From positions 186,001-250,000 of the forward strand of contig NZ_JBFEFL010000001.1 of NCBI RefSeq assembly GCF_040717445.1: 64,000 bases of DNA. The letters run 5' to 3'. The DNA is from Qipengyuania sp. JC766. GTDB taxonomy: Bacteria > Pseudomonadota > Alphaproteobacteria > Sphingomonadales > Sphingomonadaceae. A model generated the notes under the pieces. The model was not told the DNA's origin. It saw only the letters and a program-made list of their open reading frames with translations, and searched no databases. Made by a program: the position numbers and the translations under genes. Below, piece after piece: positions 1 to 8,872 of this stretch (position 1 is the first letter of the stretch; each line of letters begins with the position of its first letter).

Positions 1-305
1 AGTTCCTCGGCCGACAGCTCGTTGCGCGAGGCGGCGAGCAGTAGCGCGGTGCGCTGGTCCACGTCGGTCCCGGTGATGATCTCGCCATTCACCTTGGCCG
101 TCGCCTGCCGAAGGTTCGGGTTGCTGGGTCCGAGAATGTTGATCTCGGACGGCAGATTGAGCGTGGGTTCCTCGTCCTGCGCGACATCCTGGGCAACCCC
201 CTGTGCGGTCGCCGCGATGGGGGAAACAGTGACGGCGAAGGCGGCCAGCCCGCCGAGAAGCTTGGTCATCATGGTGTCGATCACGAAATCCGGTCCGTTG
301 TTCAT
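1..305 (-). CDS. surA: SurA-like periplasmic chaperone / peptidyl-prolyl isomerase, N-terminal part (cut by window edge)
   Basis: The minus-strand frame opens at 305 and runs off the left edge, so about 101 residues are visible. It starts with a signal peptide (MTKLLGGLAAFAVTVSPIAA, then Ala-Gln) when read from the internal ATG at 269, with other in-frame starts at 272 and 305. The mature part contains a 'VNGEIITGTDVDQRTALL' stretch typical of the SurA N-terminal domain, which holds unfolded outer-membrane proteins in the periplasm. It lies 88 bp downstream of lptD on the same strand, and lptD-surA is a conserved proteobacterial pair (usually followed by pdxA and rsmA, which would lie outside the window). 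The start is uncertain: 269 or 272 gives the cleanest signal peptide. The isomerase domains are not visible, so a related SurA-like protein cannot be excluded. Confidence 0.88.
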   Translation of the reverse strand, partial: MNNGPDFVIDTMMTKLLGGLAAFAVTVSPIAATAQGVAQDVAQDEEPTLNLPSEINILGPSNPNLRQATAKVNGEIITGTDVDQRTALLLAASRNELSAEE

Positions 306-393
306 GCGCTCGAAGAGCGCTGGAGGAATCAAACCTCTGCTGCGCGGCGACTTAACGCAAGCTGATCAGGCGTGCAAACCGGCGTGCATCCGA

Positions 394-2844
394 TCACCGG
401 AATCCGAGATTTTTTAACGCGAAGAAGACTTCGAACGTGTTGCCGCGCTGCGCATCGCCGGTGTCGATATAATCCCGCCGCCAGGTGAGGCCCATTTCCA
501 GGCAATCGTCCTCGTAAGCGACGCCCAGCCGGGTGCGGATCGGCTGGAAACCGTCGGAGGTGAAGGTCGGATCCTCCTCGCGGTCGGTCAGGTTGACGAC
601 GCCGGAACCGAATACCGACCAGTAGTTCGCGAAAGCGAGACGCGCGGCGAAGCGCACTTCTTCGCGGTCCTGCAGATCCTCCAGTTCGTCGATATCGCGG
701 TTGAGGCGCAGGTAACCGACCTCGGCATAGGTGCGCCGCGTGCCCACCGTCGCGTCGATCTCGTTCCGGCGGACGGCGAAATCGTCCTTGTCCAGCCGGT
801 AGCGGTGCGTGAACGAGACGAAGTTGCGGAACCGCACCTTCGTCCGGCCGACATAATCGGAGAACTGGTCGGACAGGCCGGTTCCGTCGGGCAGAAGCTC
901 GTTCTTGTCGATCAGCCGGTAGGATTGGCCGAGGCTGGCATTGATCCGCATTCCCGGCCGCTGGAGGCTCCAGTCGACGCCGTAGACCGCGCGCACGCCC
1001 GGTTCGACGCGGTCGTATCCGGGGAAGCGATTGAGCGCGAAGAGGTTCGTATCCTCGAGATCGATCGCGCGGGAATCCTCGTTCGGCACTTCGAGGTTGC
1101 GGATGCCCGGCACCGCGACGATCTGGAATCGCGGCGTCAGGACCTGCGTGCCGCCGAAGGCCTCGCCGACCAGCGGCCACTGCACATCGACTGCACCCAG
1201 AGCGATCGCGCGTCCCTGCCAGCCCGGTTCCCCGCGGTAGAGCGCCGTCTGCGTAAGGGCGTTTTCCGTACTGTGGTAAAGGTCGCCGCGCGCGAGACCG
1301 GTCAGGGTGATGACCTGGCCGAGACCGGTGACCTGCTTCAGATCCCATTGGGCCTTGGCAATGGCTCGCTGCGTATCCTGACCGTCGTCGCGGAAAAGGG
1401 CCAGCGTATTGGCCTGGAATTCGAGGACATCGCCGAGCCCGGCCAGATCGCGCATCCGGTGACGGAAATCGATCACCGGCAGGACCTGCGGGACCTGGCC
1501 CTGCGGCTGGCCCAGGCGCAACGTCTGAGTCGCCCAGCCGGCGAAGGAGAGATAGGTGTCCTCGTCGATCCTCTCGATATTCACGGTCGATCGCAGGCGG
1601 TCGTCGCGGCTGATGTCGTACCGGCGCAGGAAGGTACGGTCGCTCGCCACGCGTACCGATCCCGTCGCGCTCCATTCCGGGCTGAACTGGTACTTGCCGT
1701 TGGCGAAGAGGTAGCCGCGCGGGTCCTGTTCGCTCACCGCCTGTCCGGTCACGTCCGATATGCGCCGGCTGTAGGTCCCGTAGCCGGTGATCTGGAATGC
1801 GCCTTCGCTGGTCAGCTGCCGGTACTGGGCCGACACCATCGGCGGGGCCTCGGTGAAAACGTAAGCCGATGTCGTCAGGTCGCGGTTCTGGCCGAGACGC
1901 CAGTAATAGCTGCCGATCACCTCGACGCCGTTCGACTGCGAAATCCGCAGGTCCGGCACAAGAAGCCCGCTTTCCGGGCCGCCATCGGTGCGGATCGCGA
2001 GGCCGGGCAGGGGCAGGAGCCGTTTGCCGAACAATTCGAGATAGGCGCCGTCGAAGCTGACCCGTTCCGCTTCCGGATCGTAGGTTACCCGGTCGGCGGT
2101 GATGCGCCAGCTCGGGTCCTTGGGGCAGCCTGCAGGATTGGTGACGGCGCAGGCGCTGTAGGCCGCTGTCTCGAGCTGGATGCGCCCGTCTTCGGTTCGG
2201 CGACCGCCCTCCGCCGCGAGCCGTCCGCCTTCGCGCAGGGCGATAAGGACTTCCTCGATCTGTCCGGCTTCGAACGAATCGTCGAGGACGATGCGGCTGG
2301 TGTAGAGCTGGTTGCCGGCCTCGTCGACGAAGCGGATATTGCCGGTCGCCACGATCTCGCCCGTGCTGCGATCCCAGACGACCTGGTCCGCGCGGACGGA
2401 CCGATCCTCGTCATTGCTGACGAAGACGTCACCATCGGCGATCACGTCCCCGGTGGCCTGGTTCCACTGGATGGAATTGGCCCGCAGTGCCCGGCGATTG
2501 TCGCGCAGGATGACATTGCCGTCCGCGCGCACGGTCTGGCCGTTGCTGTCGTAAGTGACGCCGTTCGCTTCGAACGCGACCCGGTCTTCTGCCAGCGTCG
2601 GATCGGGCGCGGGCGGGACGTAGGGATCGATGTCCTCGATCGGCGGAGGGACGGGCACGCATGGCTGGTCGTCGTCATCGCCCGATGGGGCCGGCTGCAC
2701 GAAGCCGGGTTCGTCATTGGTGGGAAGCTGGTCTTCCGGAAGGACCTGCGCCGCCGCGCTGCCCGCCCATGCGAGCGCGCCCGCGGCCGCGCCGAAGCGA
2801 AGGATCACGCCGATCGAAACGGGCAGGGAACGGCGCGGCGGCAT
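394..2844 (-). CDS. lptD: LptD, outer-membrane LPS-assembly protein
   Basis: The 816-residue product is the beta-barrel translocon that inserts lipopolysaccharide into the outer leaflet of the outer membrane. A signal peptide ends near residue 32 (AGSAAA-Q). An acidic, proline-rich linker (about 50-85) is followed by an OstA/LptA-like periplasmic domain with repeated 'ADGNV/ADGDV/ATGNI' strands (about 88-200). The rest is the LptD barrel. Cysteines at 232 and 240 and a C-terminal one near 781 sit where the family forms the disulfides needed for function. The ATG at 2844 was chosen because the open frame upstream is only the antisense of pepA. The gene is divergent from pepA across 100 bp and precedes surA. 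Family assignment is secure. Confidence 0.96.
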   Translation of the reverse strand: MPPRRSLPVSIGVILRFGAAAGALAWAGSAAAQVLPEDQLPTNDEPGFVQPAPSGDDDDQPCVPVPPPIEDIDPYVPPAPDPTLAEDRVAFEANGVTYDSNGQTVRADGNVILRDNRRALRANSIQWNQATGDVIADGDVFVSNDEDRSVRADQVVWDRSTGEIVATGNIRFVDEAGNQLYTSRIVLDDSFEAGQIEEVLIALREGGRLAAEGGRRTEDGRIQLETAAYSACAVTNPAGCPKDPSWRITADRVTYDPEAERVSFDGAYLELFGKRLLPLPGLAIRTDGGPESGLLVPDLRISQSNGVEVIGSYYWRLGQNRDLTTSAYVFTEAPPMVSAQYRQLTSEGAFQITGYGTYSRRISDVTGQAVSEQDPRGYLFANGKYQFSPEWSATGSVRVASDRTFLRRYDISRDDRLRSTVNIERIDEDTYLSFAGWATQTLRLGQPQGQVPQVLPVIDFRHRMRDLAGLGDVLEFQANTLALFRDDGQDTQRAIAKAQWDLKQVTGLGQVITLTGLARGDLYHSTENALTQTALYRGEPGWQGRAIALGAVDVQWPLVGEAFGGTQVLTPRFQIVAVPGIRNLEVPNEDSRAIDLEDTNLFALNRFPGYDRVEPGVRAVYGVDWSLQRPGMRINASLGQSYRLIDKNELLPDGTGLSDQFSDYVGRTKVRFRNFVSFTHRYRLDKDDFAVRRNEIDATVGTRRTYAEVGYLRLNRDIDELEDLQDREEVRFAARLAFANYWSVFGSGVVNLTDREEDPTFTSDGFQPIRTRLGVAYEDDCLEMGLTWRRDYIDTGDAQRGNTFEVFFALKNLGFR

Positions 2845-2944
2845 CGCTTGCCTATCGCACCGGCCCCGCCTAATCGCAATCGCCATCGGAAGCGCCGCGC
2901 CTTCGCGTTGCAGCGGTGCCACACACTCGATTTTCGGAGATCCC

Positions 2945-4402
2945 ATGGACATCAGTTTCAGCGACACTCGACCGGACAAGGCGCGGCTCGTGGCGCAAAT
3001 CGTCGACAAGGGCAACATGCCCGATGGACTGGAAAGGGTCCTGGCGAGCGGCGCCAGGGCGTCGCGGTTCGAAGGCAAGCCCGGCCAGCTGTTCGAAGGC
3101 TTCGTCGAGCGGGATGGTGAGCCGGTGCGCATCGCGCTTGCCGGGGCGGGCGATGCCGGCTCCGAAGCGCGGGCGGCCAATTGCGAAAAGGCGGGTGCCG
3201 CGCTCGCCGCGAAGTACCTCAGTGCCGGCGAGGAGACGCTTGTCCTGGACCTCTCCGGATCCGGGTTGGACGCCGAAGGGGCTGCGGCCGTGCTGCTGGG
3301 CCTGCGCCTGCGCAGTTGGCGGCAGGATGCCTACCGGACCACGATGAAGGACGAGGAAAAGGTCAGCCTTGCCCGGGTCACGGTCGTCGGTGCGCCCGCC
3401 GGAACCGAAGATGCCTGGCGTGAAGGCGCGGCGCTCGCCGAAGGCGTCGAGTTCACGCGCGTCCTCGTCGCGGAACCGGCCAACAAGCTCTATCCCGAAA
3501 GCTTTGTCGCCATGTGCCGCGAGCGGTTCGAAGGTACCGGTGCCGAAATCACCGTGCTCGGCGAAGCGGAAATGGAAGAACTCGGCATGGGGGCGCTGCT
3601 CGGTGTGGGGCAAGGATCGCGCCGGGAATCGCAGCTGCTCGCCATCAAGTGGAACGGCGGCGGGGACGAGGCGCCGGTCGCCTTCGTCGGCAAGGGAGTG
3701 ACCTTCGATACCGGCGGCATCTCGCTGAAGCCCGGACCCGGCATGGAAGACATGAAGTGGGATATGGGCGGCGCCGGCGCCGTCGCGGGCGGCATGCTCG
3801 CGCTGGTGAAGCGCAAGGCAAAGGCGAATGTCGTCGGCGTGCTCGGCCTGGTGGAGAACATGCCGGACGGAAACGCCCAGCGCCCGGGCGACATAGTGAC
3901 CAGCATGTCCGGCCAGACGATCGAGGTCCTCAACACGGATGCCGAAGGGCGGCTGGTGCTGTGCGACGCGCTGCACTGGACGCAGGACACCTTCAGGCCG
4001 AAGCGCATCGTCGATTTCGCGACGCTGACGGGGGCCATGCTGATCGCACTAGGCCACGAACATGGCGGCGTGTTCGCCAATGACGACAGCCTTGCCGAAG
4101 ACCTGCTCGAGGCGGGAAAGGCGACCGGCGACAAGCTCTGGCGCTTCCCGCTTTCGCCTGCTTACGACAAGCTCCTCGACAGCCCGATCGCCGACATGAA
4201 GAACATCGGGCCGCGCGAAGCGGGATCGATTACCGCAGCGCAGTTCCTGAAGCGCTTCATTCGCGACGATGTGCCATGGGCGCACTGCGACATAGCGGGC
4301 ATGGTCTGGGCGAAGACGCCGGGCCGGACCTGGGGCAAGGGCGCGACCGGTTACGGCGTGCGCCTCATCGACCGTTTCGTTCGCGACACGCTGGAAGGCT
4401 GA
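2945..4402 (+). CDS. pepA: Leucyl aminopeptidase (M17 family)
   Basis: The 485-residue product matches the M17 family in length. The C-terminal catalytic half carries the metal-binding signature NTDAEGRL starting at residue 330 and the '[11 protein letters not shown]' segment with the metal-binding lysine at residue 250. M17 enzymes are cytoplasmic hexamers that release N-terminal amino acids from peptides using two divalent metal ions. The start follows a 'CGGAGA' ribosome-binding site. The gene is followed after 14 bp by a DUF2256 gene and then holC; pepA-holC adjacency is common in proteobacteria. Some PepA proteins also bind DNA, but nothing in this sequence tests that. Confidence 0.96.
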   Translation: MDISFSDTRPDKARLVAQIVDKGNMPDGLERVLASGARASRFEGKPGQLFEGFVERDGEPVRIALAGAGDAGSEARAANCEKAGAALAAKYLSAGEETLVLDLSGSGLDAEGAAAVLLGLRLRSWRQDAYRTTMKDEEKVSLARVTVVGAPAGTEDAWREGAALAEGVEFTRVLVAEPANKLYPESFVAMCRERFEGTGAEITVLGEAEMEELGMGALLGVGQGSRRESQLLAIKWNGGGDEAPVAFVGKGVTFDTGGISLKPGPGMEDMKWDMGGAGAVAGGMLALVKRKAKANVVGVLGLVENMPDGNAQRPGDIVTSMSGQTIEVLNTDAEGRLVLCDALHWTQDTFRPKRIVDFATLTGAMLIALGHEHGGVFANDDSLAEDLLEAGKATGDKLWRFPLSPAYDKLLDSPIADMKNIGPREAGSITAAQFLKRFIRDDVPWAHCDIAGMVWAKTPGRTWGKGATGYGVRLIDRFVRDTLEG

Positions 4403-4416
4403 ACCGCGGACAGACC

Positions 4417-4572
4417 ATGGGCGGCATGCGAAAGAAGGGCGATCTGCCGCAGAAAATCTGCGCGGCATGCGGTCGCCCCTTCGCATGGCGCAAGAAATGG
4501 GCGCGCGACTGGGACGAGGTCCGCTACTGCTCGGAACGATGCCGGCGTAACAAGGCGGGGACCGCCCAGTGA
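4417..4572 (+). CDS. DUF2256-like small zinc-ribbon protein
   Basis: This 51-residue basic protein contains '[16 protein letters not shown]' followed by '[10 protein letters not shown]', i.e. two CxxC-type pairs expected to bind one zinc. That arrangement and size match DUF2256 proteins, whose function is unknown to me. It starts 14 bp after pepA, and its stop overlaps the GTG start of holC by four bases (GTGA), so it is probably co-translated with both. An alternative in-frame ATG lies at 4426. In other bacteria DUF2256 genes are often next to cryptochrome/photolyase genes; here the photolyase gene is about 25 kb away. Confidence 0.85.
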   Translation: MGGMRKKGDLPQKICAACGRPFAWRKKWARDWDEVRYCSERCRRNKAGTAQ

Positions 4573-5009
4573 GAGTCGATTTCTACCAGCTCTCGCGAGA
4601 TCCGGTGGAGCGGGTCATCCCCCTCATCGCGCGCAAGGTCCTCGAACGGCAGGATCGCCTGCTGGTCGTGTCGAAGGAACGCGACCAGCTTTCCGCGATC
4701 AACGAAGCCCTGTGGAGCGCGTCCGGAAGCGATTTCCTCGCCAACGGCTTCGCCCAAGAGCCGCATCCCGAACGCCAGCCGATCCTCCTGTCCGAGCAGG
4801 CAGAAGCGGTGAACGGCGCGAAGATCGCTATCCTGGCGGACGGCGTCTGGCGCGAAGAGGCGGCTTCGCTCGACCGCATCCTGCTGATGTTCGGCGAGGC
4901 GCAGACCCAGGCGGCACGGGACCTGTGGCGCGCCTTCGGAATGCGGGACGAGGCGGAAACGCACATTTTCAAGCAGCGACCGGACGGTGGCTGGAAGGAA
5001 GGCCGGTAG
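4569..5009 (+). CDS. holC: DNA polymerase III chi subunit
   Basis: The 146-residue product begins '[20 protein letters not shown]', the typical opening of chi. The fold continues with '[17 protein letters not shown]' and ends with a conserved tryptophan-rich, HFK/FKQ-type tail. Chi joins the clamp loader and contacts single-strand binding protein during replication. The GTG start at 4569 overlaps the upstream stop codon (GTGA), which fixes it by coupling and matches the family N terminus. No separate promoter is evident, so it is probably expressed from the pepA transcript. Confidence 0.94.
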   Translation: MRVDFYQLSRDPVERVIPLIARKVLERQDRLLVVSKERDQLSAINEALWSASGSDFLANGFAQEPHPERQPILLSEQAEAVNGAKIAILADGVWREEAASLDRILLMFGEAQTQAARDLWRAFGMRDEAETHIFKQRPDGGWKEGR

Positions 5010-5084
5010 GCCCGCTATTCTCTCCGTCGGAAGGATGGTATGACCGAAGGACCCACGGGTCGCAGCGTGAACGGAGGAGTTCTC

Positions 5085-5570
5085 ATGCGAATTGCTGTTG
5101 CCTTGGCTGCCGTGATTGCTTTGTCGGGTTGTGATGGCGGTGCGTCCGACGACACCCCTGAAGCCCGCGGGGACGCGAGCGGCGGCGAATATCGCCAGAC
5201 CTTCGATCTGGGCGATGGCAACGATGCCGAGGTTCGCGCAGGCGGAAACATCGACGTGCAGCTGCCTGCCGGCTTTACCGTCTATCCAGGGGCCGAGGTT
5301 GTCACCACGATGTCCGCCAGCTCGGCTGATGGCGAGGGGCGCACCACGATGATGACCACGAACGATGATCCGGCAGACGTTATCGCCTTCTATCGCAAGC
5401 AGGCCGAGGCTGCCGGTTTCGCCATCGCGAACGAGATGGACAGCGGCACTGCGCGGATGATCAGCGGACAGTCCGCCGACGGAACCGGTCTCAACGTCAT
5501 TGTCGGCACCGGGGAGGACGGCACGACCATCTCCCTATCGATCGGAAAAGCGGGTTCGTCCGGGAACTGA
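5085..5570 (+). CDS. Predicted lipoprotein, function unknown
   Basis: The 161-residue product has a short lipoprotein signal ([16 protein letters not shown]) with the lipid-modified cysteine at residue 16. A glycine/aspartate-rich linker follows, then a compact domain of about 110 residues that mentions '[16 protein letters not shown]' and '[16 protein letters not shown]'. The latter pattern (a Y-pG segment followed by a short helix, then a beta sheet) recalls small envelope lipoproteins annotated only as hypothetical. A GGAGGA ribosome-binding site lies 7 bp before the ATG at 5085, which decides the start over the in-frame ATG at 5040. It sits alone between holC and ndk. I do not recognise a function. 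Confidence 0.85.
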   Translation: MRIAVALAAVIALSGCDGGASDDTPEARGDASGGEYRQTFDLGDGNDAEVRAGGNIDVQLPAGFTVYPGAEVVTTMSASSADGEGRTTMMTTNDDPADVIAFYRKQAEAAGFAIANEMDSGTARMISGQSADGTGLNVIVGTGEDGTTISLSIGKAGSSGN

Positions 5571-5679
5571 GTTTTCGCAGGTCGTCAGGGCGTGGAGCAC
5601 CTTGCGTCGCAGCCCCTCTGCGCATAGAGGCGCGCGCGATCCTCTCTCTCCACCAAAATCGTATTCGAAGGAATTGACC

Positions 5680-6102
5680 ATGGCGGCCAACCGCACGTTC
5701 TCGATCATCAAGCCCGACGCCACGCGTCGCAACCTGACCGGCGCGGTCACCAAGATGCTGGAGGAAGCCGGCCTGCGCGTGGTCGCTTCCAAGCGCATCC
5801 GCATGACCGAAGACCAGGCCAAGGGCTTCTACGAAGTGCACAAGGACCGGCCGTTCTACGGCGAGCTGGTCGAATTCATGACCTCCGGCCCCGTGGTCGT
5901 GCAGGTCCTCGAAGGCGAAGACGCCGTGAAGCGCAACCGCGACGTGATGGGCGCCACCAATCCGGACGATGCCGCCGAAGGTACCATCCGCAAGGCGTTC
6001 GCGGAATCGATCGAAGCCAATTCGGTCCATGGTTCGGACAGCGACGAAAATGCCCAGAAGGAAATCGCCTTCTTCTTCGACGAAGACGAAATAGTCGGCT
6101 GA
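5680..6102 (+). CDS. ndk: Nucleoside diphosphate kinase
   Basis: The 140-residue product has the normal length of Ndk. It opens '[17 protein letters not shown]', the family N terminus, and carries the phosphorylated histidine at residue 117 in 'NSVHGSDS'. The enzyme balances NTP and dNTP pools by transferring phosphate from ATP through this histidine. The ATG at 5680 follows a 'GAAGGA' ribosome-binding site. A stable hairpin follows 10 bp after the stop, so the gene is probably transcribed alone. Confidence 0.98.
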   Translation: MAANRTFSIIKPDATRRNLTGAVTKMLEEAGLRVVASKRIRMTEDQAKGFYEVHKDRPFYGELVEFMTSGPVVVQVLEGEDAVKRNRDVMGATNPDDAAEGTIRKAFAESIEANSVHGSDSDENAQKEIAFFFDEDEIVG

Positions 6103-6112
6103 TTTGTTTCGG

Positions 6113-6139
6113 GGAGTCGCGCGTTTCGCGTGCGACTCC
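6113..6139 (+). terminator. Hairpin downstream of ndk, probable terminator
   Basis: GGAGTCGC and GCGACTCC form a perfect 8-bp stem, extended inward by G-T, C-G and G-C pairs to a small loop, 10 bp after the ndk stop codon. The thymine run after it is weak (CTCC, with CTTTT only 12 bases further on), so termination may be partial. Confidence 0.5.
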
Positions 6140-6200
6140 TCCAGACGCGCCTTTTGCGATACACTGTCCCCCGGCGATTCGAAGGCGGGAGGGCTGGTCG

Positions 6201-6317
6201 ATGGCTGTTGAAAGGCGTGTGTCCGGGACTGGATCGGCTGGTCCGATCCTGCCGACGCGCTCCTGTCAGGCACAGGCATTCAAGGCTCCCCATCCGTTCG
6301 GCCGGGGAGGGCGCTGA
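6201..6317 (+). CDS. Possible 38-residue leader ORF before the NTF2-like gene
   Basis: An ATG at 6201, 8 bp after GGGAGG, opens a 38-codon frame that ends with TGA immediately before the ATG at 6318. The product is basic and has no recognised motif. The exact stop-start junction suggests translational coupling, but the downstream gene also has its own strong GGGGAGGG site, so coupling is not required. Coding potential of such a short frame in GC-rich DNA is doubtful. Confidence 0.22.
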   Translation: MAVERRVSGTGSAGPILPTRSCQAQAFKAPHPFGRGGR

Positions 6318-6719
6318 ATGCACAGGAATTGCCGGACGCTCGAACGTTTCTTTACCGCGCTCAACGACCGCGATCTCGCGACCTGCGGGAAGCTTCTCGA
6401 CGCGGACGTCGTCGTGACTGACAATGCGATGGAAAGCCTATCCGGCGTGGCGCCGGCACGGCAGATGTTCGCCAACCTGCTGCGCGTCGATCCCTCTTTC
6501 CATGTCGAACTGAAGGACTGCATCTATCGCGACGGGAAGGTGCGTGCGCGTGGCCGGGTCCGTTCCGACATCGCCGAACTGGCCGGCCCCTGCCTGTGGG
6601 AGACCCGGGTGGCGAAGGGCCGTATCCGGCATTATCAGAGCTTCCGGGCGGGAAGCAACGTGTCCTTCGTGCGCATGCTGACGGACGAAGGCGGCGCCGA
6701 TCAGGCGCACACTCTCTAG
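6318..6719 (+). CDS. NTF2-like / SnoaL-like domain protein
   Basis: The 133-residue product has the layout of a small NTF2-like (SnoaL) alpha+beta barrel. An N-terminal helix 'LERFFTALNDRDLATCGKLL' leads to 'DADVVVTDNAMESLSGVAPARQMF', then alternating strands. Such folds bind small molecules or act as enzymes or immunity-type proteins, and sequence alone does not say which. The start follows a strong GGGGAGGG ribosome-binding site with 6-bp spacing. The gene is convergent with purN, with 17 bp between them. Specific substrate unknown. Confidence 0.75.
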   Translation: MHRNCRTLERFFTALNDRDLATCGKLLDADVVVTDNAMESLSGVAPARQMFANLLRVDPSFHVELKDCIYRDGKVRARGRVRSDIAELAGPCLWETRVAKGRIRHYQSFRAGSNVSFVRMLTDEGGADQAHTL

Positions 6720-6736
6720 CGCGCCGTAAATACCGC

Positions 6737-7705
6737 TCAGATGTCGAACGCCGCCGCGAGCCTGCCGGGCGCGACCGCGCGCCAGCTCCGCTCCAGCCAG
6801 TAGTCGACCTGCTCCCAGTCGCAATCCTTGCGGTTCAGAACCAGTCCGACCCAGCCGCTCGCCCCGTAATAGGCCGGGCGGTAGAATGTGTCCGGATCGC
6901 GCTCGACCAACTCGGCCAGCTCCTCCTGTCCGCTCGTCTTCACGAGAACCGCCACATGCGCCTCGCCATGGTGCCGGTCGGAGAAATGGGCGAAGAACTT
7001 GCCCGACTTGCCCGCCAGTTTGAATGCGGGCGCGCCGTGGCTTTCGCGCTCTTCCGATTCCGGCAGGGCCAAGGCACGGCGACGCAATTCTTCCAGTAGC
7101 CAGTCGGGCCGGAATGGCCGCGCGCACCATTCGTCCAGTACGCGTGAATACAGTTGGTGCTCGGCGAACTGCACGCGCCGGGCGAGGCTTTCGGCGGTTT
7201 CACTTTCGCGAATGGCGACTTCAGCCTGTCCCAGCACCGACCCGGCGTCCAATTCCTGCGTCACCAGGTGAACGCTGCACCCGCCATGCGGATCGCCGGC
7301 CTCGATCGCCTTGCGGTGGGTTTCCAGCCCCGGATAGGCCGGCAGCAGGGACGGATGGATGTTGAGGATGCGGTCCTCCCAACGCTCGACGAAGCCGGGT
7401 GTCAGGATGCGCATGTATCCCGCCAGCGCGATATATTCCGCCCCGGCATTCCGCGCCGCCGCTTCCATCGCGGCATCGTGTTCGGCGCGGGGGACGCCCC
7501 CGTGCGCCAAGGCGAAGGTCTCTATCCCTTCTGCTTCGGCGAGGGCTAGCCCGGGGGCCTCCGGATCGTTCGCCGCGACCAGCACGATTTCGAAATGGGT
7601 TTCGGGGAGTCGGCCGGCATATAGCAGGGCCGCCATGTTCGTGCCGGCGCCCGAGATGAAGGCAGCCACGCGCGCCTTCCTGGCGGCGCGGGGCGTGTCA
7701 GGCAT
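6737..7705 (-). CDS. purN: Phosphoribosylglycinamide formyltransferase fused to a MmcQ/YjbR-like domain
   Basis: The 322-residue product is longer than usual PurN (about 190-215 residues). Residues 10-200 are the formyltransferase: the 'GAGTNM' phosphate loop near 19-24, the formyl-folate/active-site segment '[13 protein letters not shown]' with Asn115 and His117, and Asp153 in 'ELDAGSV'. This domain converts GAR to formyl-GAR in purine synthesis. Residues about 203-320 form a second domain ('[20 protein letters not shown]', '[13 protein letters not shown]', '[15 protein letters not shown]') that reads as the MmcQ/YjbR family, a CyaY-like fold usually found as a separate protein. The gene overlaps the end of purM by 8 bp, so the two are one transcript. 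The start at 7705 fits the family N terminus. Confidence 0.93.
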   Translation of the reverse strand: MPDTPRAARKARVAAFISGAGTNMAALLYAGRLPETHFEIVLVAANDPEAPGLALAEAEGIETFALAHGGVPRAEHDAAMEAAARNAGAEYIALAGYMRILTPGFVERWEDRILNIHPSLLPAYPGLETHRKAIEAGDPHGGCSVHLVTQELDAGSVLGQAEVAIRESETAESLARRVQFAEHQLYSRVLDEWCARPFRPDWLLEELRRRALALPESEERESHGAPAFKLAGKSGKFFAHFSDRHHGEAHVAVLVKTSGQEELAELVERDPDTFYRPAYYGASGWVGLVLNRKDCDWEQVDYWLERSWRAVAPGRLAAAFDI

Positions 7706-8801
7706 CGTGGTCGGCGGTCCAGGCCGATGCGGCCTGCCACTGGCCCGCATCCCCGCGCACCGTGCATCCGCGCTGTCCTTCCACCAGCGTGCCGATGCGC
7801 CAGACCGTCTCGCCGGCGTCCTGCATCGCCGCTTCCACGGCGGCGACATCGCCTTCGTCGCAGACCAGCACCATGCCGATGCCGCAGTTGAAGGTGCGCG
7901 CCATTTCGGCAGGGGCGATGGAGCCTTGCTGCCGGAGGAACGCCATGACGCCGGGCTGCGGCCAGGACCCGGCATCGATCTCGGCCCGCACGCCTTCGGG
8001 CAGGACCCGCGGGATGTTCTCCAGCAAGCCGCCGCCGGTGATGTGGGCGAGGGCGGCGATGCGCCCGTCCCTGATCGAGGGAAGCAGGCTCTTCACATAG
8101 ATGCGCGTGGGTTCGGCAAGCACGTCCAGCAGCGTGCGGGTGTCGTCGAACGGGGCCGGCGCTTCCATGGCCCAGCCCTTGTCTGCGGCGAGCCGGCGGA
8201 CGAGGGAGTAGCCGTTGGAATGCACGCCGGAACTGGCTAGGCCCAGCAGGACCTGACCGGCCCGCACGCGTTCCCCGGTCAGTTGCTCACCGCGTTCCAC
8301 CGCGCCCACGCAGAAGCCGGCGAGGTCGTAATCACCCGGCGCGTACATGCCTGGCATTTCCGCCGTTTCTCCGCCGATCAGCGCGCATCCCGCCTCGATG
8401 CAGCCTTGGGCGATGCCGGCCACCACGCGTTCCGCAACACCGGTCTCGAGCGCGCCGGTCGCGAAGTAGTCCAGGAAAAACAGTGGTTCCGCGCCTTGCA
8501 CGATGAGGTCATTTACGCACATGGCGACAAGATCGATGCCGACGCTGTCGTGCCGGTCATGCTCGATGGCGAGCTTCAGCTTGGTGCCCACGCCATCGTT
8601 CGCGGCGACGAGTAGCGGATCCTTGAAGCCGGCGGCCTTCGGATCGAAGAACCCGCCGAACCCGCCCAGGTCCGCGTCCGCGCCGGGCCGGCGGGTCGCC
8701 TTCACCAGCGGTCCGATGGCGCGCACCAGCGCGTTGCCCGCCTCGATCGAGACGCCTGCGGCTTCGTAGGTGTAACCCTGCTGCGACGGATCCTTCGCCA
8801 T
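7698..8801 (-). CDS. purM: Phosphoribosylformylglycinamidine cyclo-ligase (AIR synthetase)
   Basis: The 367-residue product carries the PurM landmarks: '[17 protein letters not shown]' at the N terminus, '[10 protein letters not shown]', '[11 protein letters not shown]' and '[13 protein letters not shown]'. It closes the imidazole ring to form aminoimidazole ribotide using ATP, the step two after PurN. The ATG at 8801 was chosen because the family begins a few residues before 'YTYEAAG'. It overlaps purN downstream and is divergent from a DUF2066-like gene across 71 bp, an arrangement also seen in other proteobacteria. Confidence 0.97.
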   Translation of the reverse strand: MAKDPSQQGYTYEAAGVSIEAGNALVRAIGPLVKATRRPGADADLGGFGGFFDPKAAGFKDPLLVAANDGVGTKLKLAIEHDRHDSVGIDLVAMCVNDLIVQGAEPLFFLDYFATGALETGVAERVVAGIAQGCIEAGCALIGGETAEMPGMYAPGDYDLAGFCVGAVERGEQLTGERVRAGQVLLGLASSGVHSNGYSLVRRLAADKGWAMEAPAPFDDTRTLLDVLAEPTRIYVKSLLPSIRDGRIAALAHITGGGLLENIPRVLPEGVRAEIDAGSWPQPGVMAFLRQQGSIAPAEMARTFNCGIGMVLVCDEGDVAAVEAAMQDAGETVWRIGTLVEGQRGCTVRGDAGQWQAASAWTADHDA

Positions 8802-8872
8802 GGGCCCATGCCTTACGCATTCGCGCTTGGATTTCCACGGTGTATTCGGCAATAGGGGGCGAGTTTTCCCCT

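Noticed and set aside
805-3120. Very long open frame on the plus strand opposite lptD
   Set aside because: It is an antisense shadow in GC-rich DNA; lptD has clear signal, domain and cysteine evidence and the frame has no recognisable motif.
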